NCBI GenBank assembly: GCA_002311385.1
Contig: DCAE01000103.1
Location: 55,561 to 90,612 of the forward strand
Length of the DNA stretch: 35,052 nucleotides
Reading direction: 5' to 3'
From: Dehalococcoidia bacterium UBA1141
GTDB lineage: Bacteria > Chloroflexota > Dehalococcoidia > Lucifugimonadales > UBA3495
The position numbers were made by a program, and so were the translations under genes. Position 1 is the first letter of the stretch, and each line of letters starts with the position of its first letter. The notes beneath the pieces are model-generated. The model saw nothing but the letters and a program-made list of their open reading frames with translations, was not told where the DNA came from and did not search any database. This document shows positions 15,420 through 22,305 of the stretch, one piece after another.

Positions 15420-16355
15420 ATGAATGTCGCGGTGATGGGAACCGGGGGAGTGGGCGGCTACTTCGGCGGATTGTTGGCCAAGAACGGTCACCAGGTAACC
15501 TTCGTGGCCCGGGGAGTTCACCTGGAGGCCATCCGCAAGAACGGGTACTTGATGGTGGAAAGCGCCTTGGACGGCGAATTTCAAGCGCCTGGAAGCGCCT
15601 TGGAAGACACTCAAAACGCAGGTGTCCAGGACTTGGTTCTCTTCACCGTGAAGATGTACCACAACACCCAAGCAATCCAAGCGGTTCTCCCAATGGTAGG
15701 GCCGCAGACCGTAGTCCTGACATTGCAGAACGGCATAGACAATGGCAACCAACTGGCCAAGGTTATCGGCTCTGACGCTGTGATGATTGGGTCTGCTTTC
15801 ATGGAAGGCCGTATCAAGGAACCCGGCGTGGTGACGCAAGGCGGTCCCGGCATCGCCGGTTTCGGCGAGATGCAGCCCGTGCTGAGCGAAAGAGGCCAGA
15901 GGCTCCTACCTCTGTTCGTGGATGCCGGTTGGCGGGTGGAATTGCACGAAAACATGCCCGGAATGCTCTGGAAGAAGTTCGCCTACATCGCTGGCTCCGC
16001 CGCCGTTTGCGCAGCTACCAACTCGGTGTACGAAGAGATGCGCACCATCCCGGAGACTAGGGCCATGATTCAAGCCGCAATTGAAGAAGTACTGGCTCTC
16101 GGCCGGGCCACCGGCGCTCCCATTATGGACGACTCGCTGGATTGGGCCATGGCTTCTTTGGACGGATTTCCGGGTCAAGGAAGGGCATCGTTGGCCAAGG
16201 ATTTCACTGAAAACCGGCCAGTGGAACTAGAGGGTATGACTGGGACGGTAGTTCGGATGGGAAAAGAAGCGGGAATAGCCACACCGGTGAACGATGCTCT
16301 ATACGCCATATTGAAGCCTGCTGCCATGCGGATCGAAGCGGGATTAGCTGGCTAA
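15420..16355 (+). CDS. Ketopantoate reductase family (PanE/ApbA) oxidoreductase
   Basis: This is an NAD(P)H-dependent reductase of the 6-phosphogluconate-dehydrogenase-like superfamily. The 311 residues start with the dinucleotide-binding motif VAVMGTGGVGGYFGGLL. Family landmarks are LFTVKMYHNTQ, VLTLQNGIDN (the conserved Asn), the catalytic Lys region MLWKKFAYIAG, and SLAKDFTENRPVELEGMTG near the C-terminus. I chose the ATG at 15420 because GGGAGG lies just upstream; an earlier in-frame ATG (15306) is inside the preceding gene. The genuine PanE substrate is 2-dehydropantoate, but no pantothenate genes are nearby, so a related 2-oxo acid substrate in this acyl-CoA cluster is as likely. Confidence 0.9.
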   Translation: MNVAVMGTGGVGGYFGGLLAKNGHQVTFVARGVHLEAIRKNGYLMVESALDGEFQAPGSALEDTQNAGVQDLVLFTVKMYHNTQAIQAVLPMVGPQTVVLTLQNGIDNGNQLAKVIGSDAVMIGSAFMEGRIKEPGVVTQGGPGIAGFGEMQPVLSERGQRLLPLFVDAGWRVELHENMPGMLWKKFAYIAGSAAVCAATNSVYEEMRTIPETRAMIQAAIEEVLALGRATGAPIMDDSLDWAMASLDGFPGQGRASLAKDFTENRPVELEGMTGTVVRMGKEAGIATPVNDALYAILKPAAMRIEAGLAG

Positions 16356-16370
16356 AAATCGCCTGGGAAA

Positions 16371-16402
16371 TCCCCTTTGCCAAAGGGGGACTTCTATTTT
16401 TT
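16371..16402 (+). terminator. Intrinsic terminator after the PanE-like gene
   Basis: TCCCCTTT and AAGGGGGA form an 8-bp stem with a 4-base loop, followed by CTTCTATTTTTTC. It lies 15 bases after the PanE-like stop codon and would separate the first half of the acyl-CoA cluster from the second. The sequence also resembles dispersed AAATCCCC...GGGGGA repeat hairpins. Confidence 0.75.
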
Positions 16403-16412
16403 CTTTGCGGTA

Positions 16413-16430
16413 GAGGCTAATTCTAGCCTC
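16413..16430. promoter_or_regulatory. 18-bp perfect palindrome, candidate operator
   Basis: GAGGCTA and TAGCCTC are exact inverted repeats around ATTC. The palindrome covers the place where the -35 box of the extended -10 promoter at 16438-16446 would be, the usual place for a repressor site. The regulator is not identified. Confidence 0.5.
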
Positions 16431-16437
16431 AATCAGG

Positions 16438-16446
16438 TGATATACT
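16438..16446 (+). promoter_or_regulatory. Extended -10 promoter for the ThDP enzyme/CoA-transferase unit
   Basis: TGATATACT is an extended -10 element with TATACT at 16441-16446. No good -35 is seen at 17 bases. It lies after a terminator and about 110 bases before the ThDP-enzyme start. Confidence 0.55.
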
Positions 16447-16554
16447 CGTGCTGCTGTCAGTTTGGGACTGCGTTTCCCAATTGGCTTAAGCGAACACCAA
16501 AACAATAACCCGCGACTCATTGTGCCAACAAATTTGCCTAAAGGAGCCCAGCGG

Positions 16555-18201
16555 ATGAATACGATAGACACCATCACGGAGATACTCAAAAAAGAAGGCG
16601 TGGAGTTCCTCAGCGTCTTCCCGACCACTCCCATCTTGGAATCCGCCGCTCTGGGAGGCATCCGTCCCATTATTTGCCGCCAAGAACGGGTGGGCATCGG
16701 AATTGCCGACGGCTTCAGCCGAACGACAAACGGTGAGCGCATCGGCGTGGTGGCGGTCCAGTACGGCCCCGGCGCTGAGAATGCCTATTCGGGAATCGCC
16801 ACTGCGTTTTCCGATTCTTCACCCATCTTGATTATGCCCACCGGCCACCCTAAAGAGCGCACCGGCATTCAGCCCCATTTCAGCTCGGTGTCGGCATTCG
16901 CTGGAATAACGAAGTCCATCGAGCAAATCAATACCGCCGACCGAACCTCGGAGGTGCTCCGCCGGGCTTTCTCCGCGCTCAGGCAAGGGCGTCCCGGCCC
17001 GGCGCTGGTGGAAGTCCCCATCGACGTGGCCGTGGATGAAGTTTCGGAAGAAGCGTTTTTTTACAAGCCCACCAGGCGATTGATTTCCCAGGGGGACAGC
17101 CGGGACGTTGAAGCTGCGGCCAAGGCACTGTGCCAGGCCAGGTACCCGGTGATACTAGCCGGACAGGGCGTGCTGTACGCCGACGCCACCGATGAGTTAG
17201 TCGAACTGGCCGAGCTTCTACAAGCGCCGGTGACCTCAACTTTGCTGGGCAAAAGCGGTTTTCCGGAGGTCCATCCATTGTCTTTGGGCACGGGAGCCAA
17301 TGTGATGTCAGGGCCGGTTTACCACTTCGTGGGCCGAGCCGATCTAATCTTCGGTATTGGGTCCAGTCTCACAAAACACGGGATGTGCATGAACCTACCC
17401 AGCGGCAAGACGCTGATTCAAGCCACCAACGACCCTCGGGACATTAATAAGGACTACAACATCGACTACCCAATCGTGGGCGATGCCAAGCTGGTCTTGC
17501 GGCAAATGATAGATGCCTGCCGAGAGATCGTGGGGCAGACTCGCACCAGCAGCACCACCACCGCTCAGGAGATTAAGTCAGAGCGCGACGGTTGGCTCGG
17601 TCAGTGGCAAAACAAGCTGGGTGACAACAGCAGACCTATAAATCCCTACCGGGTGATTTCCGACTTCATGCAAGCGATACCCCCACAAGATGCCATCGTT
17701 ACCCACGATTCCGGCAGCCCCAGGGACCAAATCATTCCTTTCTACAGGTCCAACGGCCCTCGGACATACCTGGGCTGGGGCAAGTCCCACGGCCTTGGCA
17801 CCGGCTTGGGTCTGGTCATCGGCGCCAAGTTGGCCAAGCCGGAAAAGGTTTGTGTCAACTTCATGGGCGACGCTGCCTTCGGGATGACCGGTCTGGACTT
17901 TGAAACCGCCGTACGCTCCCGTCTGCCGGTCATAACAGTGGTGCTCAACAACTCCACCATGGCCGCTGAAACTGCCTATATGGCAGCGTCCCACGAGCTG
18001 TATAACACCAGGGACTTGGGGGGGAATTACGCAGATTTGGGCAAGGCAATGGGCGGCTACTCGGAGCGCATTGAAGACCCGGCGGAGATAATCCCGGCCT
18101 TCCAACGAGCTCGAAAAGTGACGGAAGAAGATGGCACCGCCGTGCTCTTGGAATTCATCACATCAGCCGAAACCCAGGCCTCCCACCGCAGGGCATTCTA
18201 A
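16555..18201 (+). CDS. Thiamine-diphosphate-dependent enzyme (acetolactate synthase/2-hydroxyacyl-CoA lyase-like)
   Basis: This belongs to the decarboxylase/ligase family that includes acetolactate synthase, oxalyl-CoA decarboxylase and 2-hydroxyacyl-CoA lyase. The 548 residues have the three-domain layout: N-terminal pyrimidine-binding domain with the activating Glu E44 (RQERVGIGIADGFSR), a middle domain (PVILAGQGVLY), and a C-terminal pyrophosphate domain with GDAAFGMTGLDFE at about residue 437 and VVLNNS closing the ThDP motif. The start is the ATG at 16555 with AAAGGAG 8 bases upstream; an earlier in-frame ATG (16462) is less likely. The neighbouring CaiB-type CoA-transferases and acyl-CoA ligase favour an acyl-CoA substrate, but ALS-type activity cannot be excluded. 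Its cofactor is made by the thi pathway, part of which is at 3.7-5.5 kb. Confidence 0.92.
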   Translation: MNTIDTITEILKKEGVEFLSVFPTTPILESAALGGIRPIICRQERVGIGIADGFSRTTNGERIGVVAVQYGPGAENAYSGIATAFSDSSPILIMPTGHPKERTGIQPHFSSVSAFAGITKSIEQINTADRTSEVLRRAFSALRQGRPGPALVEVPIDVAVDEVSEEAFFYKPTRRLISQGDSRDVEAAAKALCQARYPVILAGQGVLYADATDELVELAELLQAPVTSTLLGKSGFPEVHPLSLGTGANVMSGPVYHFVGRADLIFGIGSSLTKHGMCMNLPSGKTLIQATNDPRDINKDYNIDYPIVGDAKLVLRQMIDACREIVGQTRTSSTTTAQEIKSERDGWLGQWQNKLGDNSRPINPYRVISDFMQAIPPQDAIVTHDSGSPRDQIIPFYRSNGPRTYLGWGKSHGLGTGLGLVIGAKLAKPEKVCVNFMGDAAFGMTGLDFETAVRSRLPVITVVLNNSTMAAETAYMAASHELYNTRDLGGNYADLGKAMGGYSERIEDPAEIIPAFQRARKVTEEDGTAVLLEFITSAETQASHRRAF

Positions 18202-18205
18202 AGCC

Positions 18206-18233
18206 ACCAGCTAGTTCCAACCAGCTAGTTCTA
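18206..18233. repeat. 14-bp tandem duplication before the alpha/beta-barrel gene
   Basis: ACCAGCTAGTTCCA (18206-18219) is followed directly by ACCAGCTAGTTCTA (18220-18233). It lies 4 bases after the ThDP-enzyme stop and immediately before the AAGGAG of the next gene. Confidence 0.8.
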
Positions 18234-18245
18234 AGGAGATACATC

Positions 18246-18608
18246 ATGGCTCAACAGTCAAAGTATTTGTTCATCGCCAGCATGGACGTTGAACCGGGAA
18301 AAGTTGACCTCTTCAACGATGTTTACAACACTGAACACTGCCCTGAACTTTCCACGGTCCCCGGCGTGGGACGGATAACTCGGCTGGAGAAGCAGGAATT
18401 TTCGGTGACCATCGGCGGCGAGACACGCACCGTGATTCTGGAAAGTGAGCCCACTTTCCACGCCATGTACGAACTGGACAACCCCGATGTGCTGACCAGC
18501 GCCGAATGGGCGGATGCCGTAGAAAGGGGACGTTGGTCGGAGCAAGTCCGCCCTCACACTAAGAACCGGCGGCATGTGCTCCTGAAGCTGACATACCCAC
18601 AGGGGTGA
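18246..18608 (+). CDS. Small dimeric alpha/beta-barrel (EthD/ABM-like) protein
   Basis: The 120 residues start with a strand YLFIASMDVEPGKVDLF, a helix with YNTEHCPEL, and VPGVGRITRLE, a pattern typical of ferredoxin-like dimeric alpha/beta-barrel proteins (EthD, antibiotic-biosynthesis monooxygenase and related families). It has no obvious cofactor motif. The ATG is preceded by AAGGAG. It lies between the ThDP enzyme and the first CaiB-type CoA-transferase, in the same transcription unit, so it may be an accessory enzyme or a metabolite-binding protein of the pathway. I cannot assign a function beyond the fold, and even the fold is by pattern only. Confidence 0.7.
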   Translation: MAQQSKYLFIASMDVEPGKVDLFNDVYNTEHCPELSTVPGVGRITRLEKQEFSVTIGGETRTVILESEPTFHAMYELDNPDVLTSAEWADAVERGRWSEQVRPHTKNRRHVLLKLTYPQG

Positions 18609-18660
18609 TTGATTGACCCAATGGGACAGCGGCTAAATTCGCTTATTTCAACCAGGAGAA

Positions 18661-19869
18661 ATGAAACAGATGCCCCAGGGAGCCCTAGAGGGAGTAAAGG
18701 TGCTGGACCTTACCCACCACGTCGCCGGTCCGTACAGCACCAAGCTGTTGGCGGATTTCGGCGCGGACGTGGTGAAGGTGGAGCAGGCTAGCGGCGACCC
18801 AGCCCGGCGCATACCCCCTTTCTACCACGACGAGACGGGCCCGGATAAAAGCCTGCTTTTTCTATACCTCAACACTAACAAGCAGGGAATTACCCTAAAT
18901 CTGAAAACGCGTCAGGGGTCGGACCTGCTAATGGAACTGGTGCGGGATTCGGACATTTTGGTGGAAAACTTTTCTCCCAGGGTCATGTCGTCTTTGGGGT
19001 TGGACTACCCATCCCTAAAAGAGATAAACCCATCTTTGGTCATGGTTTCAATCGCCAACTTTGGTCAGACGGGTCCGTATCGGGATTACAAAGCCAATGA
19101 CATCGTCGAGTACGCATTGGGCGGGCTCATGTATATATTTGGCGGCTATCACCGCGAGCCTCTGAAGCATGCCCTCCATCAAGCCCAGTTTAAGGCTGGG
19201 ACCAATGCTGCTTCCGCCGCACTTATTGCCCTCTATCATCAACGCCTGACCGGAATTGGACAGCATGTGGACGTGTCGATTCAGGAGTCCATCGCCTCAG
19301 CGTTGAGGGACGTGGTCAATAACTACACCAATACGGGCGCCATACGCCGCCGTCAACCCAACCACAGCGGTGACCTGACCCGCATTCGCCAGACCTCCGA
19401 CGGTCATATACTGCCCAACCCCGGCATGGGTCTGGGGCTTGACTGGAATGTGGTGGTGGAGTTCTTGGAAGCGCCGGACCTGGCCGATGATAGATTCAAC
19501 ACATCTTCCGCCCGGCTGGCCAACGCTGAAGAATTGGGAGAGATTCTGGACAGAATCTTCCAGACCAAAAATAAGTACGAGATGTTTCACGCAGCAAATC
19601 AGAAAAGATTTACCTACGGCGTGATTCAGTCTGCGGAAGAAGTATTGGCCGACGAGCAGTTCAAGCACAGAGGGTACTTCGTCGAGATTGACCACCCTGT
19701 CGTAGGACCCATCACCTATCCGGGTGCTCCTTTCCTGATGGATGGCACTCCCTGGGAGGCCAAATCCCCCGCTCCGACGTTGGGCCAGCACAACGACGAG
19801 GTATTCGGGAAACGTTTGGGTTGCGCCGGCGAAGACCTGGCCCGTTTGCGGGCGCTGGAGGTCATATAA
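18661..19869 (+). CDS. Family III (CaiB/BaiF) CoA-transferase lacking the catalytic Asp
   Basis: The 402 residues have the family fold signatures: VLDLTHHVAGPYSTKLLADF near the N-terminus, DVVKVEQASGDPAR, LNLKTRQG, LVENFSPRVM and the C-terminal ITYPGAPF. In family III enzymes a conserved Asp (D169 in formyl-CoA transferase) carries the acyl group. Here the aligned position in LHQAQFKAG is Gln, whereas the next gene has TDYTAG. It is therefore probably not a transferase by itself but a structural or CoA-binding partner. The start ATG is 52 bases after the previous gene and has AGGAG 7 bases upstream. It ends two bases before the second CaiB-type gene. Confidence 0.9.
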   Translation: MKQMPQGALEGVKVLDLTHHVAGPYSTKLLADFGADVVKVEQASGDPARRIPPFYHDETGPDKSLLFLYLNTNKQGITLNLKTRQGSDLLMELVRDSDILVENFSPRVMSSLGLDYPSLKEINPSLVMVSIANFGQTGPYRDYKANDIVEYALGGLMYIFGGYHREPLKHALHQAQFKAGTNAASAALIALYHQRLTGIGQHVDVSIQESIASALRDVVNNYTNTGAIRRRQPNHSGDLTRIRQTSDGHILPNPGMGLGLDWNVVVEFLEAPDLADDRFNTSSARLANAEELGEILDRIFQTKNKYEMFHAANQKRFTYGVIQSAEEVLADEQFKHRGYFVEIDHPVVGPITYPGAPFLMDGTPWEAKSPAPTLGQHNDEVFGKRLGCAGEDLARLRALEVI

Positions 19870-19871
19870 CT

Positions 19872-21281
19872 ATGACCCTGTCCTCAAGCACACCAACAAA
19901 TGCTCCATTACCCGCCCCCTTACAGGCCCCGTTAATAGGAGTGCGCATCATCGAGATGGGACAGCTCATCGCCATCCCTTGGGCGATGAAAATGCTGGCA
20001 GATATGGGCGCTCAGGTGATTCGCCTAGAGTCCTGTGAAAGATTGGAGAGCTACCGGGGCGATTCGGTCTACCTGAACGACATCAGTGGCGAGTTTTGGA
20101 ACCGGGGCGCCAATTTCTACGAACAGAACAGAAACAAGCTGGGCATAACCCTGAACCTCAGCAAAGACGAAGGATTGGCTATCCTCAGGCAGTTGGTCTC
20201 CATAAGCGACATTTTTGCCGAGAACTTCACCCCCCGGGTTATAAAAAACTTCAAGCTGGAATACGAAGACCTGCGCAAGATTCGACCGGACATCATAATG
20301 GTGTCTTCAACGGGTTACGGCTTTTCCGGCCCATGGTCCGGTTTCGGGGCCACCGGGCCAGCCACGGAAGGCGCTTCCGGCTTGGCCTACATCAGCGGTT
20401 ATGCCGACGGCGGGCCATCAATGCCGGAGATACCGTACACCGATTACACCGCCGGTGAGCACACGGTTTATGCCGTAATGGCGGCTTTGATGCACCGGCT
20501 GCGTACCGGGCAGGGGCAGTTCATAGATTTGTCACAAACCCAGACCGCCAGCGCCACCGTGCCGGAAGCCCTGATGGACTTTGCTGTCAACTGCCGAATC
20601 ACAACCCCAATGGGAAACCAGCATCCGTCTTTGGCTCCCCAAGGTTGCTACCCATGCCAAGGCGATGACCGCTGGATTGCAATCGCAGCGGAAGACGAAA
20701 GCCAATGGCGCAGCCTCTGTCAGGTATTGGGGCGGGACGACTGGATTCAAGACAAACGATTTTCCCAAGGACTGGCCAGGTGGGAAAATCGATTGGAGTT
20801 GGACGTTTTGCTCGCAGTTGAAACGACCAAATGGGAGGCCCACCGGTTGATGAGCCACCTTCAAAATCAAGGAGTGCCTGCGGGAGCTGTCCTGGACAGC
20901 AAAGACCTGCTCTTTGATCCCCACTTAAAAGAGAGAGGGTTCTACGAAGTTGTTGCCCACCACCCCAGCACAAAAATCCCGCCCTTGCCCTACGCCAGTC
21001 GCCCGTGGAAACTGCCGGGCAGCCCTGCCGTAGCGGGCAAACCAGCGCCGCTTATGGGAGAGCATAACGCCCTAATCTTGGGCGAATTGCTCTGCCGCAA
21101 TGAGCAAGAGATGGCCCAACTGGAAGAACAGGGGATTATCGGCTACGCTCCCTCCAACCCCCAGCCGGTACAAAGGCCGCCTTTAGACGAACAGGTGCGG
21201 GTGGGCCGGATGCAGCGCTACGAAACCGACTTCCAAGAAAAAGTCTCGGAGGCATTTCCCTCAACCCCTGAAAGTGGTTAG
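19872..21281 (+). CDS. Family III (CaiB/BaiF) CoA-transferase, catalytic
   Basis: This enzyme moves CoA between an acyl-CoA and a free carboxylic acid. The 469 residues include GVRIIEMGQLIAIPWAMKML, VIRLESCERLESYRGDS, LGITLNLSKDEG, FAENFTPRVI and the catalytic Asp in PYTDYTAGEH, followed by AALMHRLRTGQGQFIDLS. It is somewhat longer than typical (about 400), with a C-terminal extension after about residue 410. I chose the ATG at 19872, with GGAGG upstream; earlier in-frame codons lie inside the previous gene. It follows the Asp-less paralogue by two bases, so the pair is translationally coupled and probably forms a heteromer. The substrates are unknown. Confidence 0.93.
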   Translation: MTLSSSTPTNAPLPAPLQAPLIGVRIIEMGQLIAIPWAMKMLADMGAQVIRLESCERLESYRGDSVYLNDISGEFWNRGANFYEQNRNKLGITLNLSKDEGLAILRQLVSISDIFAENFTPRVIKNFKLEYEDLRKIRPDIIMVSSTGYGFSGPWSGFGATGPATEGASGLAYISGYADGGPSMPEIPYTDYTAGEHTVYAVMAALMHRLRTGQGQFIDLSQTQTASATVPEALMDFAVNCRITTPMGNQHPSLAPQGCYPCQGDDRWIAIAAEDESQWRSLCQVLGRDDWIQDKRFSQGLARWENRLELDVLLAVETTKWEAHRLMSHLQNQGVPAGAVLDSKDLLFDPHLKERGFYEVVAHHPSTKIPPLPYASRPWKLPGSPAVAGKPAPLMGEHNALILGELLCRNEQEMAQLEEQGIIGYAPSNPQPVQRPPLDEQVRVGRMQRYETDFQEKVSEAFPSTPESG

Positions 21282-21296
21282 CTTTCAGCCGGTAGC

Positions 21297-21890
21297 TTAG
21301 GGACGATGGGAGGCCTCGAAGGCTGCAATCTTGTCGTCGTGCTCCAGTGTTAGGCCAATGTTGTCCAGACCGTTCAGCAAAGCGTGACGGCGGGAAGCGT
21401 CAATCTCAAATGAGATCGAAATCTCCTCGTCCTCGAACCAGACCCGCTGGGCCTCTAAATCCACCGTCAACTTAACACCCGGATTTGCTGTCGCATGGTC
21501 CAAAATCTCACGGACCTGCTCTTCGGGCAGGACAAGGGGGAGCAGGCCGTTCTGGAAGCAGTTGCTGAAGAAAATGTCCGCAAAGCTGGGTGCGATGACG
21601 CACTTGATTCCATAGTCGCTTAAGGCCCAAGGAGCGTGTTCCCGAGACGACCCGCAGCCGAAGTTCCGGCCAGCGACCAACACCGACGCATCTTTATAGG
21701 CCGGTTTGTTCAACACGAAGTCCGGGACGGGGTTGCCATTAGCGTCAAAACGCCAAGGCTCGAACAGGTGTTTGCCGAACCCAGTGCGCTCGATGCTTTT
21801 TAGATGTACCGCGGGGATAATCTGGTCGGTGTCCACATTGACCCGGTCAAGAGGTGCGGCAATCCCATTTAACTTAACAAATGCTTCCAT
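21297..21890 (-). CDS. leuD: 3-isopropylmalate dehydratase small subunit
   Basis: LeuD is the swivel-domain subunit that pairs with LeuC to isomerise 2-isopropylmalate to 3-isopropylmalate in leucine synthesis. The 197 residues contain NVDTDQIIPAVHLKSI at the N-terminus and the signature AGRNFGCGSSREHAPWAL, which holds the substrate loop. IAPSFADIFFSNCFQNGLLP is also typical. The ATG is at 21890. It is the last gene of a leftward unit leuC, NTF2-like, leuD. It converges with the CaiB-type gene, the two stop codons being only 15 bases apart; CTGAAAG and CTTTCAG (21268-21288) could form a weak bidirectional hairpin there. Confidence 0.96.
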   Translation of the reverse strand: MEAFVKLNGIAAPLDRVNVDTDQIIPAVHLKSIERTGFGKHLFEPWRFDANGNPVPDFVLNKPAYKDASVLVAGRNFGCGSSREHAPWALSDYGIKCVIAPSFADIFFSNCFQNGLLPLVLPEEQVREILDHATANPGVKLTVDLEAQRVWFEDEEISISFEIDASRRHALLNGLDNIGLTLEHDDKIAAFEASHRP

Positions 21891-21916
21891 TTCGGCTCTC
21901 CGTTAGAAAATATGGA

Positions 21917-22279
21917 TTAAATCTCGTCATAGTGGGCGATGGACTTAACCACCTCGCCATCTGCCCCAAACATCATGATTTCAGCAGCCATTTTGTTCAT
22001 TACTGACCGGTAGTGAATAATCAGGCTATATTGAGAGACCAAGACATCCGACAACTCGAATTTCAAGTCTGGGAACTTCTCTAAAGCCACTTTCCAGTAT
22101 TCGGCAACCGCCGCCTTGCCTTTTAACGTATTACCTGTACCACCGGCCACCGACGAGATAAATGGACTGGTCATTTCGAAGTCATCGCTGTAGTGGGAAA
22201 GGATTGCGTCCAAGTCATGAGCGTTCCACGCACTTACCCATTCTTGCGCAAACTCTTGGGCGAATTTTTTATCAATCAT
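21917..22279 (-). CDS. NTF2-like (SnoaL-type) protein inside the leuCD operon
   Basis: The 120 residues have the usual NTF2/SnoaL opening, WVSAWNAHDLDAILSHYSDDF, and the later VAEYWKVALEKFPDLKFE, a pattern of the cone-shaped alpha/beta fold used by cyclases, isomerases and ligand-binding proteins. I see no decisive catalytic pair. I chose the ATG at 22279. A GTG at 22315 would overlap the end of leuC and add 12 residues outside the fold. It lies 26 bases after leuC and 26 before leuD. Why an NTF2-like gene separates leuC and leuD is not clear; a link to the leucine step is possible but unproven. Confidence 0.82.
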   Translation of the reverse strand: MIDKKFAQEFAQEWVSAWNAHDLDAILSHYSDDFEMTSPFISSVAGGTGNTLKGKAAVAEYWKVALEKFPDLKFELSDVLVSQYSLIIHYRSVMNKMAAEIMMFGADGEVVKSIAHYDEI

Positions 22280-22305
22280 CGGCTCGTTGCCCTGGGCAGC
22301 CCGGT

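Noticed and set aside
15420..16355. Naming the gene panE
   Set aside because: The fold and catalytic Lys match, but there is no pantothenate gene nearby and the family includes many reductases of other 2-oxo acids.
16555..21281. Oxalate degradation (oxalyl-CoA decarboxylase plus formyl-CoA transferase)
   Set aside because: The family pairing fits, but one CoA-transferase lacks the catalytic Asp and no oxalate-specific feature of the ThDP enzyme can be confirmed by eye.
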